A DNA stretch of 64,000 nucleotides from Nemertoderma westbladi (GCA_032718475.1 JAUCBJ010007585.1:31265-95264), one strand, 5' to 3'; counted from the first letter of the stretch, positions 30,696-41,906 are shown. The notes: generated by a model not told the origin, from the letters alone. Numbers and translations: made by a program.

Positions 30696-32108
30696 CTAGG
30701 GCATTGATAAATGCCGATGCGCTATTCCTACCGCCCGCGTGTTGTTACATACGAAGATGATGCTGTAGTGCTTCTCCGTGTGCCGCATCACCCTGATCGT
30801 TATCGGCCCGAACATATCTACACCGCAGTGTGTGAATGGCGGGTCATGCTGTCTCACCCTACTGGCCGGTAATGGCGCCATCTCCTGTACGGCCCGCTCC
30901 TTCCTCGTCCGTCGGCAGGTCTGGCACTGCCCCACTACCGCCTTCACCTTCTTTCTTAGCTGCGTGATCCAGAAGGTCCTCCGTATCTCCGTGAGGGTCT
31001 GGTTGGTGCCCCCGTGCAATATCAACTTGTGGGAGTCCCAAATGATCTGGTGGACTATCGGCGACCTATTTGGGATGATAATGGGTTTTGGTGGGATGAT
31101 GGGGCTGTTGTTATTTAGCACTGTGGAGTTCATTACTAGGATCCCATCGTCATTTAGTTGTGGCGACAGCGTGATGAGCTCGCAGTCCCGACGAAGATGT
31201 TGTTGTTTACTGACGTGCCCCACTTCGTCGCCGTAGTACCTTTTCTGTTTGTACCGAATCACGGCCTTGGCTGCTCCCTCCAGATCGATGTTGGGTTTCC
31301 TCTTGGCGTCCTTGCCAATTCCCTTGAGGAAATCCCCGAAGGCTCTCCAGTACGCTACCAACTTCTTGGTCTTGTACCAACTTGAGCTGTAGCTGAGGAG
31401 TTTATCCGTTGGGATATCGCATGGTTCTTCTGATTTTGGTTGCACCTCCCTGATCTCCCTCGCCATCTGACTATTTATCTCTTCACCTTCTGAGTCTTCT
31501 CCCTCTTCCTCTGGTGGTACTTCCTCCGAGCCCGGGTCCACCTTCTTCATTGGTGGCCAGGCCATCCTATCGTTCAGGAACTGTGGCCCGTGATGCCACA
31601 ATACTTCATTCTTTAAGAAAGTATGGCGTGCCACGCCCCTCGATAACAAGTCCGCTGGGTTCTCGTCTGTTGGGCAGTAGTGCCACCTTTCCAACTCAGT
31701 CGTTGCCCTTATTTTGTCCACCCTATTTGCGACGAATATAGGGTATCTTGTCTTCTCATTATGTAGCCAACCAAGCACTACCATGGAGTCCGTCCAGTAG
31801 TGTGTTTCCACTATGTTGGGAATAGTGTCCATCAAGTAGGCTGTGGCCCTTACTCCTAATCTTGCAGCTGTCAACTCAAGTTTCGGGACCGATGCTGAAT
31901 CTGGCGGCGTCGACTTTGCTTTGCTGAATGCAAGTCTGGGCTTATGAGCCCCCTCTCGTTGTACTAGGTAGAGTGCCGCTCCGTATGCTTCCAATGACGC
32001 ATCGGAGAACATGTGTAGATCCAGATCCGTCATGTCCCCATCCGGGAAATACACGCGTGGCATGCTGTACATCCCCATCTGTTCTAAACTCTCCATCCAC
32101 TTACTCCA
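30696..32108 (-). pseudogene. pol: BEL1 RNase H and integrase core
   Basis: A 466-codon frame, preceded in frame by the TAG at 32109-32111 that cuts it from RT. It has RNase H (L-H-M-F-S-D-A-S-L-E-A-Y-G-A near residue 28, then L-E-L-T-A-A-R, Y-W-T-D-S and the N-P-A-D-L-L-S-R-G block typical of BEL/Pao). An acidic linker follows, then integrase zinc-binding residues (H-G-G-T-N-Q-T-L ... C-Q-T-C-R) and the first catalytic Asp in C-G-V-D-M-F-G-P. The frame ends at 30696, where homology continues in another frame. Two lesions bound it, so it cannot give a functional integrase. Confidence 0.85.
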
Positions 32109-33381
32109 CTACGTGCTGATTTCTTCCGGGACCTCTGTATCCCACTCGTCCTTTAGCTTATATACTTTCTTAAGTATCTGTTTCCCCGTAACTAATAGTG
32201 GGGATGCTAGGCCTAGGGGATCGTATATCCTTGCTATGTACAATACATAGCCCCTCTTTGTGTGGATGTCCGCGCCCTCCTGGCTCAGCTGATACTTGAA
32301 CTCGTCTGTCTCCCGGTTCCACACGATCCCCTGTGCCTTCTGCTGAGACTCTACTCTTTTGTTCGCCATGTCCTGTCCCTTGGTGTTGTGGGTTATCCAT
32401 GGTCGACTCTGGCCTCCTCTCCTCTATGGCTTTCATAAACTCCTCTGAGCTGGATTGGAACTTGGTCAGGTTAAACCCGGATCCCTTCAGGATGTCGCGA
32501 ACCTCGCGCCCTGTATCCAGTAGTTCTTTAACCGTGTTTCCAGACTCCTTTCCGTCGTCTACATAGAAGCCGCGTCGAATCATATCGACGGCTTTGGCGC
32601 TATACTTCTCCTCTTTCCCCTCTACTGTATCCCTTACAGCCACAGTCATCGTAAATGAGGACGACTTGGCCCCCATATTCTGCACCACCATCTTGTACAT
32701 CGGTATTGTCGACGGTTCCTCGTCGCCGTTGTACCATAGGAAGCGCTGGCTGTCACTATCCTCCTCCGTCACACGGACTTGGTTAAACATGCCTTCAATG
32801 TCGCAGGTGAAGGCGTGCCTCCCGTTTCTGAATCTCAGTAGGACCTCGATTCCCGAGTTATAGATATTGGGGCCTTCTAGCAGATAGTCGTTTAGGCACT
32901 TGCCGTTGGTTTTAGCCGATGCGTCAACTACCATCCGCAATTTACCTTTCTTTGGATCTAGAGCCACGTGAAGTGGCAGGTAGTAGGTCCTGTCCGTGTT
33001 CGGTTCGTCGACCGGTAACTCCACGGCCCATCCTTTCTCGACATACTTCCTTATCGTCTTATGAATGTACTCATCCTTCTCGGGGCTCCGCTTCAGCGTT
33101 TGCTTCAGTTTACGAAGCCTCGTGAGTACCATTCCCTTGTTATCCGGTAGCGGTAATTTTGGTTGTTTCCACACCATCCCTATGGTGTACCGCCCCTCGT
33201 CGCATCTCATCGACTCCTTCACACTTTGCATCGCTTGTTTATCTTCTACCGAGGTTCCGACCCCGGTCTCTTTTAGTCCCTCAAAGTCCTGTCTGAGTAG
33301 TCTCCTGAGCTGCTCCTCCGCTCCTTCATCTTCCATCTCCCTCATAGTTCCCGCGAACATGCACCCTGATGTCTCCGACAT
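32109..33381 (-). pseudogene. pol: BEL1 reverse transcriptase
   Basis: The 403-codon frame from 33381 opens with a linker (M-S-E-T-S-G) and carries BEL/Pao RT: L-R-M-V-V-D-A-S-A-K, F-T-C-D-I-E-G-M-F-N-Q-V with the first catalytic Asp, and the R-G-F-Y-V-D-D-G box. After about 32400 the homologous reading moves to the frame at 32369-32109, with the P-L-G-L-A-S-P and K-D-E-W-D blocks, so there is a frameshift there. The continuation of the 33381 frame to 32170 is out-of-frame noise. The start overlaps the protease end in another frame, also a probable indel. The polymerase motifs are intact, but the ORF is not. Confidence 0.85.
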
Positions 33382-33382
33382 C

Positions 33383-33904
33383 CTAAACGGAATCTTGGTT
33401 CTTAATTGGGCCGCTTAGCGTCCACCCGAATGGTGTTAAAATTGCCATCGGGTCACGCTGTCTGTCTTCGCCGAAGACCGTCTGCATTCTCTCGTGGGCC
33501 GTCGGGCAGTCCATTCCCACTATAATGGATACCTTCCTAACGTCCACCTCTGGTATCGAGAAATCGATGCTGTCCAGGAATCTGTATTGTTCGACCTCGA
33601 TGTTGGTTGGTCGCCTGGCGTTGATATTTATCGATTCTATCACCTGGATGGGGTCGATGGTCGCCCCATAATCGCATCCCGGTGCTATCGCTGCTATCCC
33701 GCACCGTCCCGTCCTCATCTCCAGGACCTCATCTTTGCTGGAGATGGTTGTTACCGCCATCCTACTTGGCCTCGTCTTTAGTCCTATCTCTTCGGCCACC
33801 CAATTCTCGACCAATGTGAAGGCTGCTCCACTGTCGACCAGCATCAGCGTGGTTACTGATCGACCGCCTTCTCCGATCACCCTCACTGGTACTACCCCGC
33901 CCAA
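33383..33904 (-). pseudogene. pol: BEL1 aspartic protease
   Basis: A 173-codon frame with the retropepsin-like motif L-M-L-V-D-S-G-A-A-F-T near residue 30, followed by the long DUF1758-type region of BEL/Pao elements (I-G-L-K-T-R, S-I-I-V-G-M-D, then P-F-G-W-T-L-S-G near the end). The listed start is TTG, and the upstream knuckle frame is shifted relative to it near 33.9 kb. The homologue at 45890-46375 has E in place of V before DSG but keeps the catalytic Asp. Confidence 0.85.
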
Positions 33905-34496
33905 GTAGTACCGTTCCTCTCTTCTTCGCCCCTACGGTGCTTGTTGCCATTGTCTGCCCTTTGCCTTGACTGAACTTAATTGGTGTTTCTTTGCATTGAT
34001 CAGCTCTGTGTCCGCCCGCCACACATCGATGACAGATTCCACTCTTTCTTGCATATTCTACCTGATCTTGTTTGGGCAACGCTTGCCAATATCTGCAGTT
34101 CATGGTCTGATGAAGTGCGTTCGTGTGCAATTGGCATTTGTTGTTTGGATTATAGCCATCCTTATACAGTGCGCTGCGTATTGCACTTACGTTTGTACCT
34201 AGATCCCTACTGTTCTTATTGTTTGGGTTCGGCCTACTGGGCGTGTTGGGGTTATGTTTGTTTGTGTTGTTATTTTGCCCCTGTCCGCTCCATGGTGTGG
34301 CCCTACCCCCGGCTACATGTGGACTAGCAGTCCCCTGCGTCGCCGCGTATGGCAGCGATTGTCTAAGCTTTGGCAATGCGTTTGCCGTGTTGTATTCTGG
34401 TTTCGGCCTGTTATATTCAGTCTTTGGCCCCTTCCCCAGACTATCCTCGCTATAGACTGGGTCTGTGATCAATTCGGCTTCGTAGTTGAGGAAGCT
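33762..34496 (-). pseudogene. gag: BEL1 gag, zinc-knuckle part
   Basis: In frame with the preceding gag segment across the TAG at 34497-34499. It contains a polar N/P/T-rich linker and cysteine-histidine motifs of the BEL type: C-Q-L-H ... H-Q-T-M-N-C, then C-H-R-C-V-A-G-G-H-R-A-D-Q-C. The last 45 or so codons are frame-shifted protease sequence. The second copy reads through the corresponding TAG position with a Ser codon, showing that the stop is a lesion. Confidence 0.8.
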
Positions 34497-35333
34497 CTAC
34501 ATTTCCTCTAGGCCCGGTTCCGCACCCTTCTTCTCCTGGGTGGAGAAAGCAATTTTTCTCCACTTATTGTGCAGCCAGATCTGCAGTGCCTGCGCTATCG
34601 TGGTGATGTTATTAGTTGCGTTGAGTTCGTATGGCGCGTCTAGCGTCTTCAACACGATTAGCGCCTTCTCGACTTTGTTCGCAAACGTCTTTATGCTAAC
34701 GGGGTTATCCTGTAGGCCACCCGATGTTATACCCCTCAGGGTCTGCCGTATGATCTTGGCCGGGTGCCCGTACTCCCTGTCTAGAGCCCGCCATGCTGTC
34801 GTGAAGCCACCCTCGATGCCCTGGTATTGCCTCACGATGTCGTATGCTGGGCCTCCTGTATATACCTGTAGATATTTTAGGCACTCCGCCTGCGTCAGGT
34901 TCTTGGTTAATATCTTGTTGCTGTACATGCGCCAAAATTGCAAGTATTCTTCCGGCCTACTTCTGTCGAATTTAAATGGCTCTACGGGTGGTAGCTCGAT
35001 TCTTGTCTTAAGTGCATCGATTAATGTAGCCATTCCCATCGCCTGTGCTTCCAATGGGTTCGAAGGATGCTGTACAGATTCTCCCATTGGGTGCGGTCTG
35101 CCGGTCCTGTCTGTTGCCCTCCGTTGTGTCGGGTATGTCATTGGGGGTAACGGCCCCCTCCATATTTCCGTGTCGCAAGATCTGTTCTCGTCCAGGGGAT
35201 TCGATGTTCTTATTCCTGTTTGAGTATATTGTTGATATTGTAATGGGGGAATGTCACCCTGCCCCCCCCCCCCCCCCCCACCGGTGGTATGTTTGGTACT
35301 GGGGTTGATGTTAATATATTGGGGCCCATACAC
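34497..35333 (-). pseudogene. gag: BEL1 gag, DUF1759-like capsid region
   Basis: A 278-codon frame after a GTG; an in-frame TAG lies just before, so there is no native start here. It begins with a Gly tract from poly-G (35262-35279), then a helical BEL/Pao gag domain: L-P-P-V-E-P-F-K-F-D, Y-L-Q-F-W-R-M-Y, Y-L-Q-V-Y-T-G-G-P-A, A-W-R-A-L-D-R-E-Y-G. It ends at the TAG lesion. The upstream gag is in a different frame before the poly-G tract, and the second copy shows the same phase difference at the same tract. Confidence 0.85.
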
Positions 35334-36089
35334 CTATCCGCAATAACTCTCCCCTCCCCTGGATATATGTTATGTCCCTGCATGATATAGTGATACTGCT
35401 CTGCTGGTACCGGTATAGGCCTATCCACTTCTGGCCTATCTACCGGTATATACTCCGCGACTTCCGGGTTTAATCCTATCGCCTACACTATCTCTCCCAG
35501 CATGGCCTATAGTATGTGCAGTAAGGCCTACAGTATGTCCTGCAGTCTGTATGTGTCCCTCCGGATCGAAGTTTAACCTTCTCGAATAATCCAAGAAGTC
35601 CTCCCCGAGACTACCGTACCCTCGATCGGCAGCTATATCCCATCGGGAAGTTTCTCTTCGATCCCCTCTCCTATTCTCGTCCTCGTGCCGGTACGCCCTG
35701 TACCCCTCTCTCGGCGTATAGTACACCTCGCCAGGTCGCGTCTCTCCGGGACGATGGCAATCTCCCGGAGTTCGACCCCACCGACTCTCCAACTCCATCT
35801 CGAATCACGAATCTCCAACGGCTCGCTATCCGTCCTCGCTCTCCTGGGCTCGACGTCTCGTCGCTCGCCCTTTCGCGATGCCAACCTCTCTCTCTCTACC
35901 CGGTCGCACGCTGCTGGGGATATTCGTAATCCCCCTACTATTCTCTGTTGCCGGGTGCTGCGGTTCACCTAATTCGCCCTGCGCATTATCCGCCGACGTC
36001 TGTGGGGCGCTCTCTGCACCCCCCCTCTCACCGCTAATCTCTCTTTGTGGGGCTCCTGTAGCCCCCCCCCCCCCCCCCCCCCGGGCCAA
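35210..36089 (-). pseudogene. gag: BEL1 gag N-terminal region, frameshifted
   Basis: Short overlapping frames encode a polar, R/E/G-rich N-terminal region. One frame (35798-35436) has the segment H-T-I-G-H-A-G-R-D-S-V-G-D. A deletion of about 14 bp relative to the second copy then shifts it into the frame holding E-V-A-E-Y-I-P-V and R-P-I-P-V-P-A, which enters the poly-G tract at 35279. The outermost part (35826-36089) abuts a second poly-C/G tract at about 36061-36080. No domain is recognised here. Confidence 0.55.
35262..35279 (+). repeat. Poly-C tract inside BEL1 gag
   Basis: 18 C (G in the coding strand), encoding glycines. The homologous tract in the second copy is 16 C at 47643-47658. 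Confidence 0.9.
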
Positions 36090-37095
36090 TTAAGTACTGT
36101 AGTAACATAGCCCGGGCCAGATAGCAGATAGGGTTAAATGTACAGGTATCTCAGGATTACGGTAGTAACTGAATATGAATCTCTCAATTCCGCATCAAAC
36201 ACATAAACACATAGTAGAGTAGAGTAAAATAAGTTACTCAAATCATTAAACGACATTATATCCCATGATATTTAATAATAATTCCCTTAAATAATATCAG
36301 TTCCTCATTAAAATGAAGTCGTAATATTAATTTATCTCAGCATATCTATTATGTATCAAAAACCTTTGTCTATTAAATCCAAGACAGTAAGATGCGAACA
36401 CTGTTAAGGTGGCCACCCATATTGTCTTAATCCTCAGAAAGGCCGATATGTCTTCGGGGATTCAGATTATCAGTCCCGCTGGTTTAGGCAGAAGAATTAC
36501 ACTAGCGTCATGGTTCTTAAAGAATAACCGGCCCCTCCAACAACCCCAAGTCCAGCAGTAGCTTCATCTCTACATCAGATAAAGAACAAATTTTACTCTC
36601 CTTCAAGAATTTCGATGGACGATGGACGATATATTCTTTTACTGGTGGTCTAAGAGGAATTTGAGGCATTTAGCACACTGAAGTCGGAACAGATTTCGGG
36701 TTTACTGAATATATCGCCCGTCGAAATGTACAAATGTTAGTGGAAGCGGGAAGCCCTGGTGTCATATGTTCTGTAGAAAAGCCCTGAGTAGTCGAACTAA
36801 GTGCCACTGTAGACCGAGCGCGCGAGTGGCATCTTCATCTATACACATAGCACTTTCCAGCTATAACTGTTAGGCCTGCATACAGATTCAGATACTATGT
36901 CCAGACCAAAATTTGGCTCCCATGGTTGCCAGCCCGTGTAGAGGTGATAATAACTATTCAAATAAACACAGGTACGAACGTAATCAGGTAATAATATAAT
37001 AAGTGAGTCCCTTGTCTTATCCTCCTGTTCCAGTCAATTAGTCCCCAGCCCCAGTAGCTAATTGGAAAAGGTTGTATCTGACTATAGCGCGTATA
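36090..37095. other. Unassigned sequence between BEL copies
   Basis: Probably holds the leader or LTR of BEL1 and the 3' end of BEL2, but I could not match the two sides. A minus-strand stretch at about 36440-36700 reads as weak, broken coding sequence (L-S-D-V-E-M-K-L-L-L-D-L-G-L-L-E-G-P-V-I) that I cannot place. Confidence 0.35.
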
Positions 37096-37640
37096 TTATA
37101 TTATATATTCGTATGTACAACGTGTCTTAATCACCCCCTTTCGGAAGTGATATAACTCGTCTCTCCCCCATCTCACCCCCCACTTGAGTGGATTCACAAG
37201 TTCCATCCGGTATTCCTCTTGGAACTTGTTCCACTCCATCGGCTTGTGGCACGCGAGTCCCATCAACTGAGCCATCGCCACAACTCCTTATTGTCCCATG
37301 TTATCCACCAATCCTAATCCATCCGGTTTCATCATAGCCATGTCCAGAAGATTTGGAGTGCCTGGTCCAATAATCCTCTCCGCGTCGAGGCGTATCGCCG
37401 ATCCAATCTCGATCGTACTCTTTGACCTTACTAGCTTCTACACCGTATCTAGTAGGCGGTTCTACTATGGCCAGCTCTTCTTATCATAGGTCGCTAGGTC
37501 AAACAGAAAAATATCGCCGTTCAGCGCCACTAAATGCAGCAATATAGTTCTACCCGATCCTACTGACCCCTTTCTTGACCCACCGTCATCCTCTACTGTC
37601 CCCACGTCATGCAGGACCATATATCCACCCCTCTCCACAA
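37096..37640 (-). pseudogene. Exonuclease-like ORF, decayed copy
   Basis: Reads on the minus strand as a homologue of the 26983-28731 product: M-V-L-H-D-V-G-T-V-E-D, I-L-L-H-L-V-A-L-N-G-D-I-F-L-F-D-L, R-I-I-G-P-G-T-P-N-L-L-D, then Q-L-M-G-L-A-C-H-K-P-M-E-W. DxE has become D-V-G-type and motif II N-D has become L-D. At least three stops interrupt it, and everything after the V-I-K-T segment, including the charged helix and CxxC, is gone. It follows the second BEL element as the intact-looking copy follows the first. Confidence 0.75.
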
Positions 37641-40350
37641 AATATGAAAAATTTCTACACTAGCTTCTCCATCATCACGATTCTCCTCTCTCACCAGACT
37701 GGTGGTGCCTTAGAAAGGCTCAGTAGGGCAAGGGATAGCTAAGTATGGTCTTAATTAGTTTAAATCAGTGATGGCCTACCTCCTATCTGCATTATGCCAA
37801 TGTTTCGTAGAAATATTCCCCTTTATGTGCCAATTAACCCCTGATTTTTCAGTGCTGGGTTCCTCAACTAAAGTGCTATTACTCTACCTACTACTCAATT
37901 ACTATGTAAGTAATTCATCTCTACCTGTCTACAGAAAAGACTAGCTACAATTTTCATATTATTGTACTAGCTTCCTACCAGACAACTTTCTGGCTCTGTA
38001 ACAATGCTCTAACTCTACACTATGGGCTATGCACTACAGTAGTCTAGTTCATGCGGCCGCCTACACGGTCTACTATACTACTATGCCTACATACCCCCTT
38101 CAACTCCTCACATGGTGCCCTTAGCCCTTTCCGGCCTGAATTAATTTAATTTAGGAAAAAAAATTGGTTGGTCTTGTTAATGGGTTAATTATACACCAAA
38201 TAATAATTTTCGATGAAAAAATTTTCAAAAAATTATTTCCAATGTTGTTTTTTTTATTGTATACAAAAGTATACGTTAGGTATATGAAACATGTTCCCAA
38301 TGTATACTTTTGTATACGAACTCTAGATTGTAAGTACTTACATACATAAATCGTATAGTAAGTATATTCTCTCTCTCTATATATATATATATATATGTAG
38401 AATAAACAAAGCATGCAACGAGCAGGCAATTTTAATTATAAAAATTTAAATTATGTTTTTTGGTAATAAAAAGCTGTCAATACTGTGAAATTTGCCAAAA
38501 TGCCAAAATTTTATAATTTTGTGTGTTTTCACAACACACGTTGTTTAAAAGTAACACAGTGCGACAAAAAACTTAAAATGAAGAATTATACAGTGAAGGT
38601 TTTTTTCTGTCAGTTTTGTTCAAGTTTGAAAAAAACAGTATTGACTGACTTTTTTCAATTGTTTGTATGTCTATCTGCCCTGCCTGTATACTGTGGGTGT
38701 ACAACATCTACTCCCCAACGGTGGCTGCACCACATCTACTCCCCAATGGTGGCTGAATCACATCTACTCCCAAGGCCCAATGGTAAACATCTACTCCATA
38801 TGGTGGCTACACCACATCTACTCCCCAATGGTCAACATTTACTCCATTGGTCGCTACACCACATCTACTCATCAATGGTCAGCATCTACTCCACTATGGT
38901 GGCTGCACCACATCTACTCATCAATGGTCAGCATCTACTCCCCAATGGTGGCTGCACCACATCTACTTATCAATGGTGGGTGCGCCAGATTTACTCCCCA
39001 ATGGTGACTGCGACACATCTACTCCCCATTAGTGGCTGCATCAGATCTACTCCCAAGGCCCAATGGTGACTGCGCCACATCTACTCCCAAATAGTGGCTG
39101 CATCACATCTACTCCCTAATGGTGGGTGTGCTAGATTTACTCCCCAATGGTGACTGCGCCACATCTACTCCCCATTGTGGCTGCATTACATCTACTCCCA
39201 AGGCCCAATAGTGACTGCGCCACATCTACTCCCCAATAGTGGCTGCATCACTTCTACTCCCAAGGCACAATGGTCAACATCTACTCCCCTATGGTTCTAC
39301 GCCACATCTACTCCACAATGGTGACTGCACCACATCTATCCACAATGGTGGCTGCATCACTTCTACTACCCTATGGTCAACATCTACTCCCCATGGTGGC
39401 TGCGCCACATCTACACCCCAATGGTCAACATCGACTCCCCTATGGTGGCTGCACCACATCTAGGCCTACACCCCAATGGTGGATGCACCACATCACCCAA
39501 ACGGTGGCTGAATCATATCTACTCCCCAACGGTGCTGCACCACATCTACTCCACAACTGTGGCTGCACCACTTCTACTCCCCAACTTTATAAACCTAACG
39601 TAGACAAATGTATACAGTGATTTATCAATAACACTACCAGCCTACATGTACTGTAAAGTTTATCCTGGAAGTATTATTATCTCATTGGACAATCCATCTT
39701 TGGAATACCCAATCAAAATTCTCAATATCGCTTTGCCAAAGCGTTTAAATAACCATCTTTCCTATACCAGGTAGTCATCATGTCAATACCTGAAAACACG
39801 GCATCTAAAATCGTTCATTGAAGCCTTCTACTACAATTATCCAATCAGAATCGGTAATTTCTAAATAAAGGAAGTGTGATAGTGCCACAATTGGATGAAA
39901 CCAACTATAATTAGTTAAAATTATGCAATCCGTAGTGAAATAAATTCAGTGTATACAAAAATATACAGTCGGCCGGAAAGGGTTAATGCCCACTATAGTA
40001 CGTATTACTTATTAATATTGATTGGTCTCATTGACCCAGCATGTTTGGTATTTATTGCATATGTTGGCACATTGTGCCCATCAGACGTACGCAATATATA
40101 CCCTTCCAATCCTCACTATGGTACCATGTATCCTTCTACTGATATTGGTCCCATTGACCTGGCATTTGGTGCGTATATAAACTAGGTACGTTGTTACATT
40201 CATAACCGTCCGACGTACGTAATTATAACTACCTACACCTAAATATTATGTACGTTGGTACGTCCATACCCATCAGACGTACATAATGTCTACCTAAAGT
40301 GTACATTGGTACTACTACTTACTCATTTTATTTTTTATTTTATTATTTTA
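37641..40350 (-). other. BEL2 spacer
   Basis: Shares the GATGGCCTA block (about 37785) and the GGGCTATGCACTACAGTAGT block (about 38026) with BEL1. It also holds a microsatellite (CT)n(AT)n at 38370-38396, a 28-bp minisatellite, and a looser GACGTAC-containing repeat at 39990-40300. GTATAC words at 38259-38320 form small inverted repeats. Confidence 0.55.
38690..39590 (+). repeat. ~28-bp minisatellite
   Basis: About 30 imperfect tandem units built on CATCTACTCCCCAATGG and TGGCTGCACCA. All three plus-strand frames stay partly open, so the frames here are by-products of the repeat and not genes. Confidence 0.85.
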
Positions 40351-40356
40351 TTTTAT

Positions 40357-40386
40357 GTGGGAAGGGCGTCTCACCCTCATTCCCAC
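40357..40386 (-). promoter_or_regulatory. Conserved stem-loop after BEL2 integrase
   Basis: GTGGGAA pairs with TTCCCAC around an inner GGG/CCC stem. Same place relative to the integrase end as 29906-29935 in BEL1. Confidence 0.6.
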
Positions 40387-40421
40387 CCCCATCAGTCCAA
40401 TATATTGGATGACTCCAATAA

Positions 40422-40600
40422 TTAGGGCGCTCCCTCCAATAGGCAACACTTCCCTACTGCCCTCCTGTAGGTCTTCCTATCTTTGGCCCCTATCTTTCCT
40501 CCGATCCTCACTTCCACGGATCTAATCTTTCCGTCTTCGCCGGGGTAGCATATAGTAGTAGAATGCCCTCTGCTGTCATAGAAATCTACATCCTGGAGAC
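40422..40600 (-). pseudogene. pol: BEL2 integrase C-terminal tail
   Basis: About 60 codons ending in S-V-E-V-R-I-G-G-K-I-G-A-K-D-R-K-T-Y-R-R-A, nearly identical to the BEL1 integrase end. The frame upstream is lost at the LINE insertion. Confidence 0.8.
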
Positions 40601-40621
40601 TCACCATTTCTTCATAAAATT

Positions 40622-40650
40622 CATCAATTCAATTCAATTCAATGTTTATT
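40622..40650 (-). repeat. LINE 3' tail microsatellite
   Basis: Four or so ATTCA-type pentamers at the 3' end of the LINE. Simple-repeat 3' tails are usual in several LINE clades. Confidence 0.65.
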
Positions 40651-41280
40651 TTTACCCTTCAAATAATAATTCAAAATAACAATAACTCAGTATAAAATAG
40701 AAATTAACATGAATACATACTCTATATGGTAAGTTCTATATAAATGGGTACTGGAGAACAGCCAAATAGCAGGGCTAGTAAACGGCTGCCCACCAGGAGG
40801 ATGGGATTATATGAAATGTAAAAATATGTAACATTTGATAGATTGGACGTAGTAAGTAGTAGTTTGAAGTAATAGTATACTGTAGGGTGTTGCAGATGCA
40901 GAATAGAGAGGTGAAGAAGATGGCATATAGATAGATAGATACTGTAGGTAAGGTAGAGTAGAAAGTAGATAGATAATGTAGGCAAGGTAGAGTAGAAGGT
41001 AGATAGATAAGAATAGGAAGGATAGGGACTATGTATTAGGATTGCAATAGATTTAGCAATAGATTTATGGTAATTAGTTGGGGCAGACTGCGATTTTTTA
41101 ACATTTTTTGTTTATACTGTAGGTCTATATATATAAATGTATTTAGTAATACATAAATTTAATTTGGCGAATGACAGCGAGTTATTTTAATAGATGGAGA
41201 TTTAAACAGCAAATATTTTAGTAGACGAATTTGTAATATAATTAAATTAAATAAAATTAAAGGGTTAAAGTTTAAAACAT

Positions 41281-41884
41281 GGCCCCGTGCCTGGGTATTG
41301 TTCATGTAACCTCAAAGAGAGGAAAACGTGGCCCCGCGCCCGGGTATTATACATGTAACCTCAAAGAGAGAAAACGTGGCCCCGCGCCCGGGTAATATTC
41401 TTGTAACCTCAAAGAGAGGAAAACGTGGCCCCGCGCCCGGGTAATATACATGTAACCTCAAAGAGAGGAAAACATGGCCCCGTGCCCGGGTATTGTTCAT
41501 GTAACCTCAAAGAGAGGAAAACGTGGCCCCGCGCCCGGGTATTATACATGAACCTCAAAGAGAGGAAAACATGGCCCCGTGCCCGGGTATTGTTCATGTA
41601 ACCTCAAAGAGAGGAAAACGTGGCCCCGCGCCCGGGTATTGTTCATGTAACCTCAAAGAGAGGAAAACGTGGCCCCACGCCCGGGTAATGTTCGTTTAAC
41701 CTCAAAGAGAGGAAAACGTGGCCCCGCGCCCGGGTATTATACATGTAACCTCAAAGAGAGGAAAACATGGCCCCGTGCCCGGGTATTGTTTATGTAACCC
41801 CAAAGAGAGGAAAACGTGGCCCCGCGCCCGGGTATTGTTCATGTAACCCCAAAGAGAGGAAAAATGTGGCCCCGCGCCCGACAG
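41281..41884 (-). repeat. 49-bp GC-rich minisatellite in LINE 3' UTR
   Basis: About 12 units, each with GGCCCCGCGCCCGGGTAT, an ATGTAACC segment and CAAAGAGAGGAAAAC. It starts 25 bp after the ORF stop. Confidence 0.9.
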
Positions 41885-41906
41885 CCAATAGCACTGATTG
41901 ATATTG

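Larger units (their letters stand above)
26983..36089 (-). mobile_element. BEL/Pao retrotransposon 1 with extra 3' ORF
   Basis: Minus-strand coding order is gag (DUF1759-like plus zinc knuckles), aspartic protease (DUF1758-like), RT with Y-V-D-D, RNase H, integrase with the BEL C-terminal domain, a repeat-rich spacer, then an ORF with an exonuclease-like domain where an envelope or accessory gene would sit. A second element in this window (37.1-48.9 kb) has the same order, including the extra ORF. Lesions include a 14-bp deletion near 35.48 kb, TAG at 34497-34499, frame changes near 33.9, 33.38, 32.3 and 30.65 kb, and TAG at 32109-32111. I could not find LTRs, so the outer limits are those of coding sequence only. 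Confidence 0.85.

Noticed and set aside
38485-39620. Plus-strand frames of up to 194 codons rich in H/L/S/T
   Set aside because: Made by the 28-bp minisatellite, open in more than one frame; no start or motif.
41312-41597. Minus-strand frames with repeated N-T-R-A-R-G-H
   Set aside because: Translation of the 49-bp minisatellite in the LINE 3' UTR.
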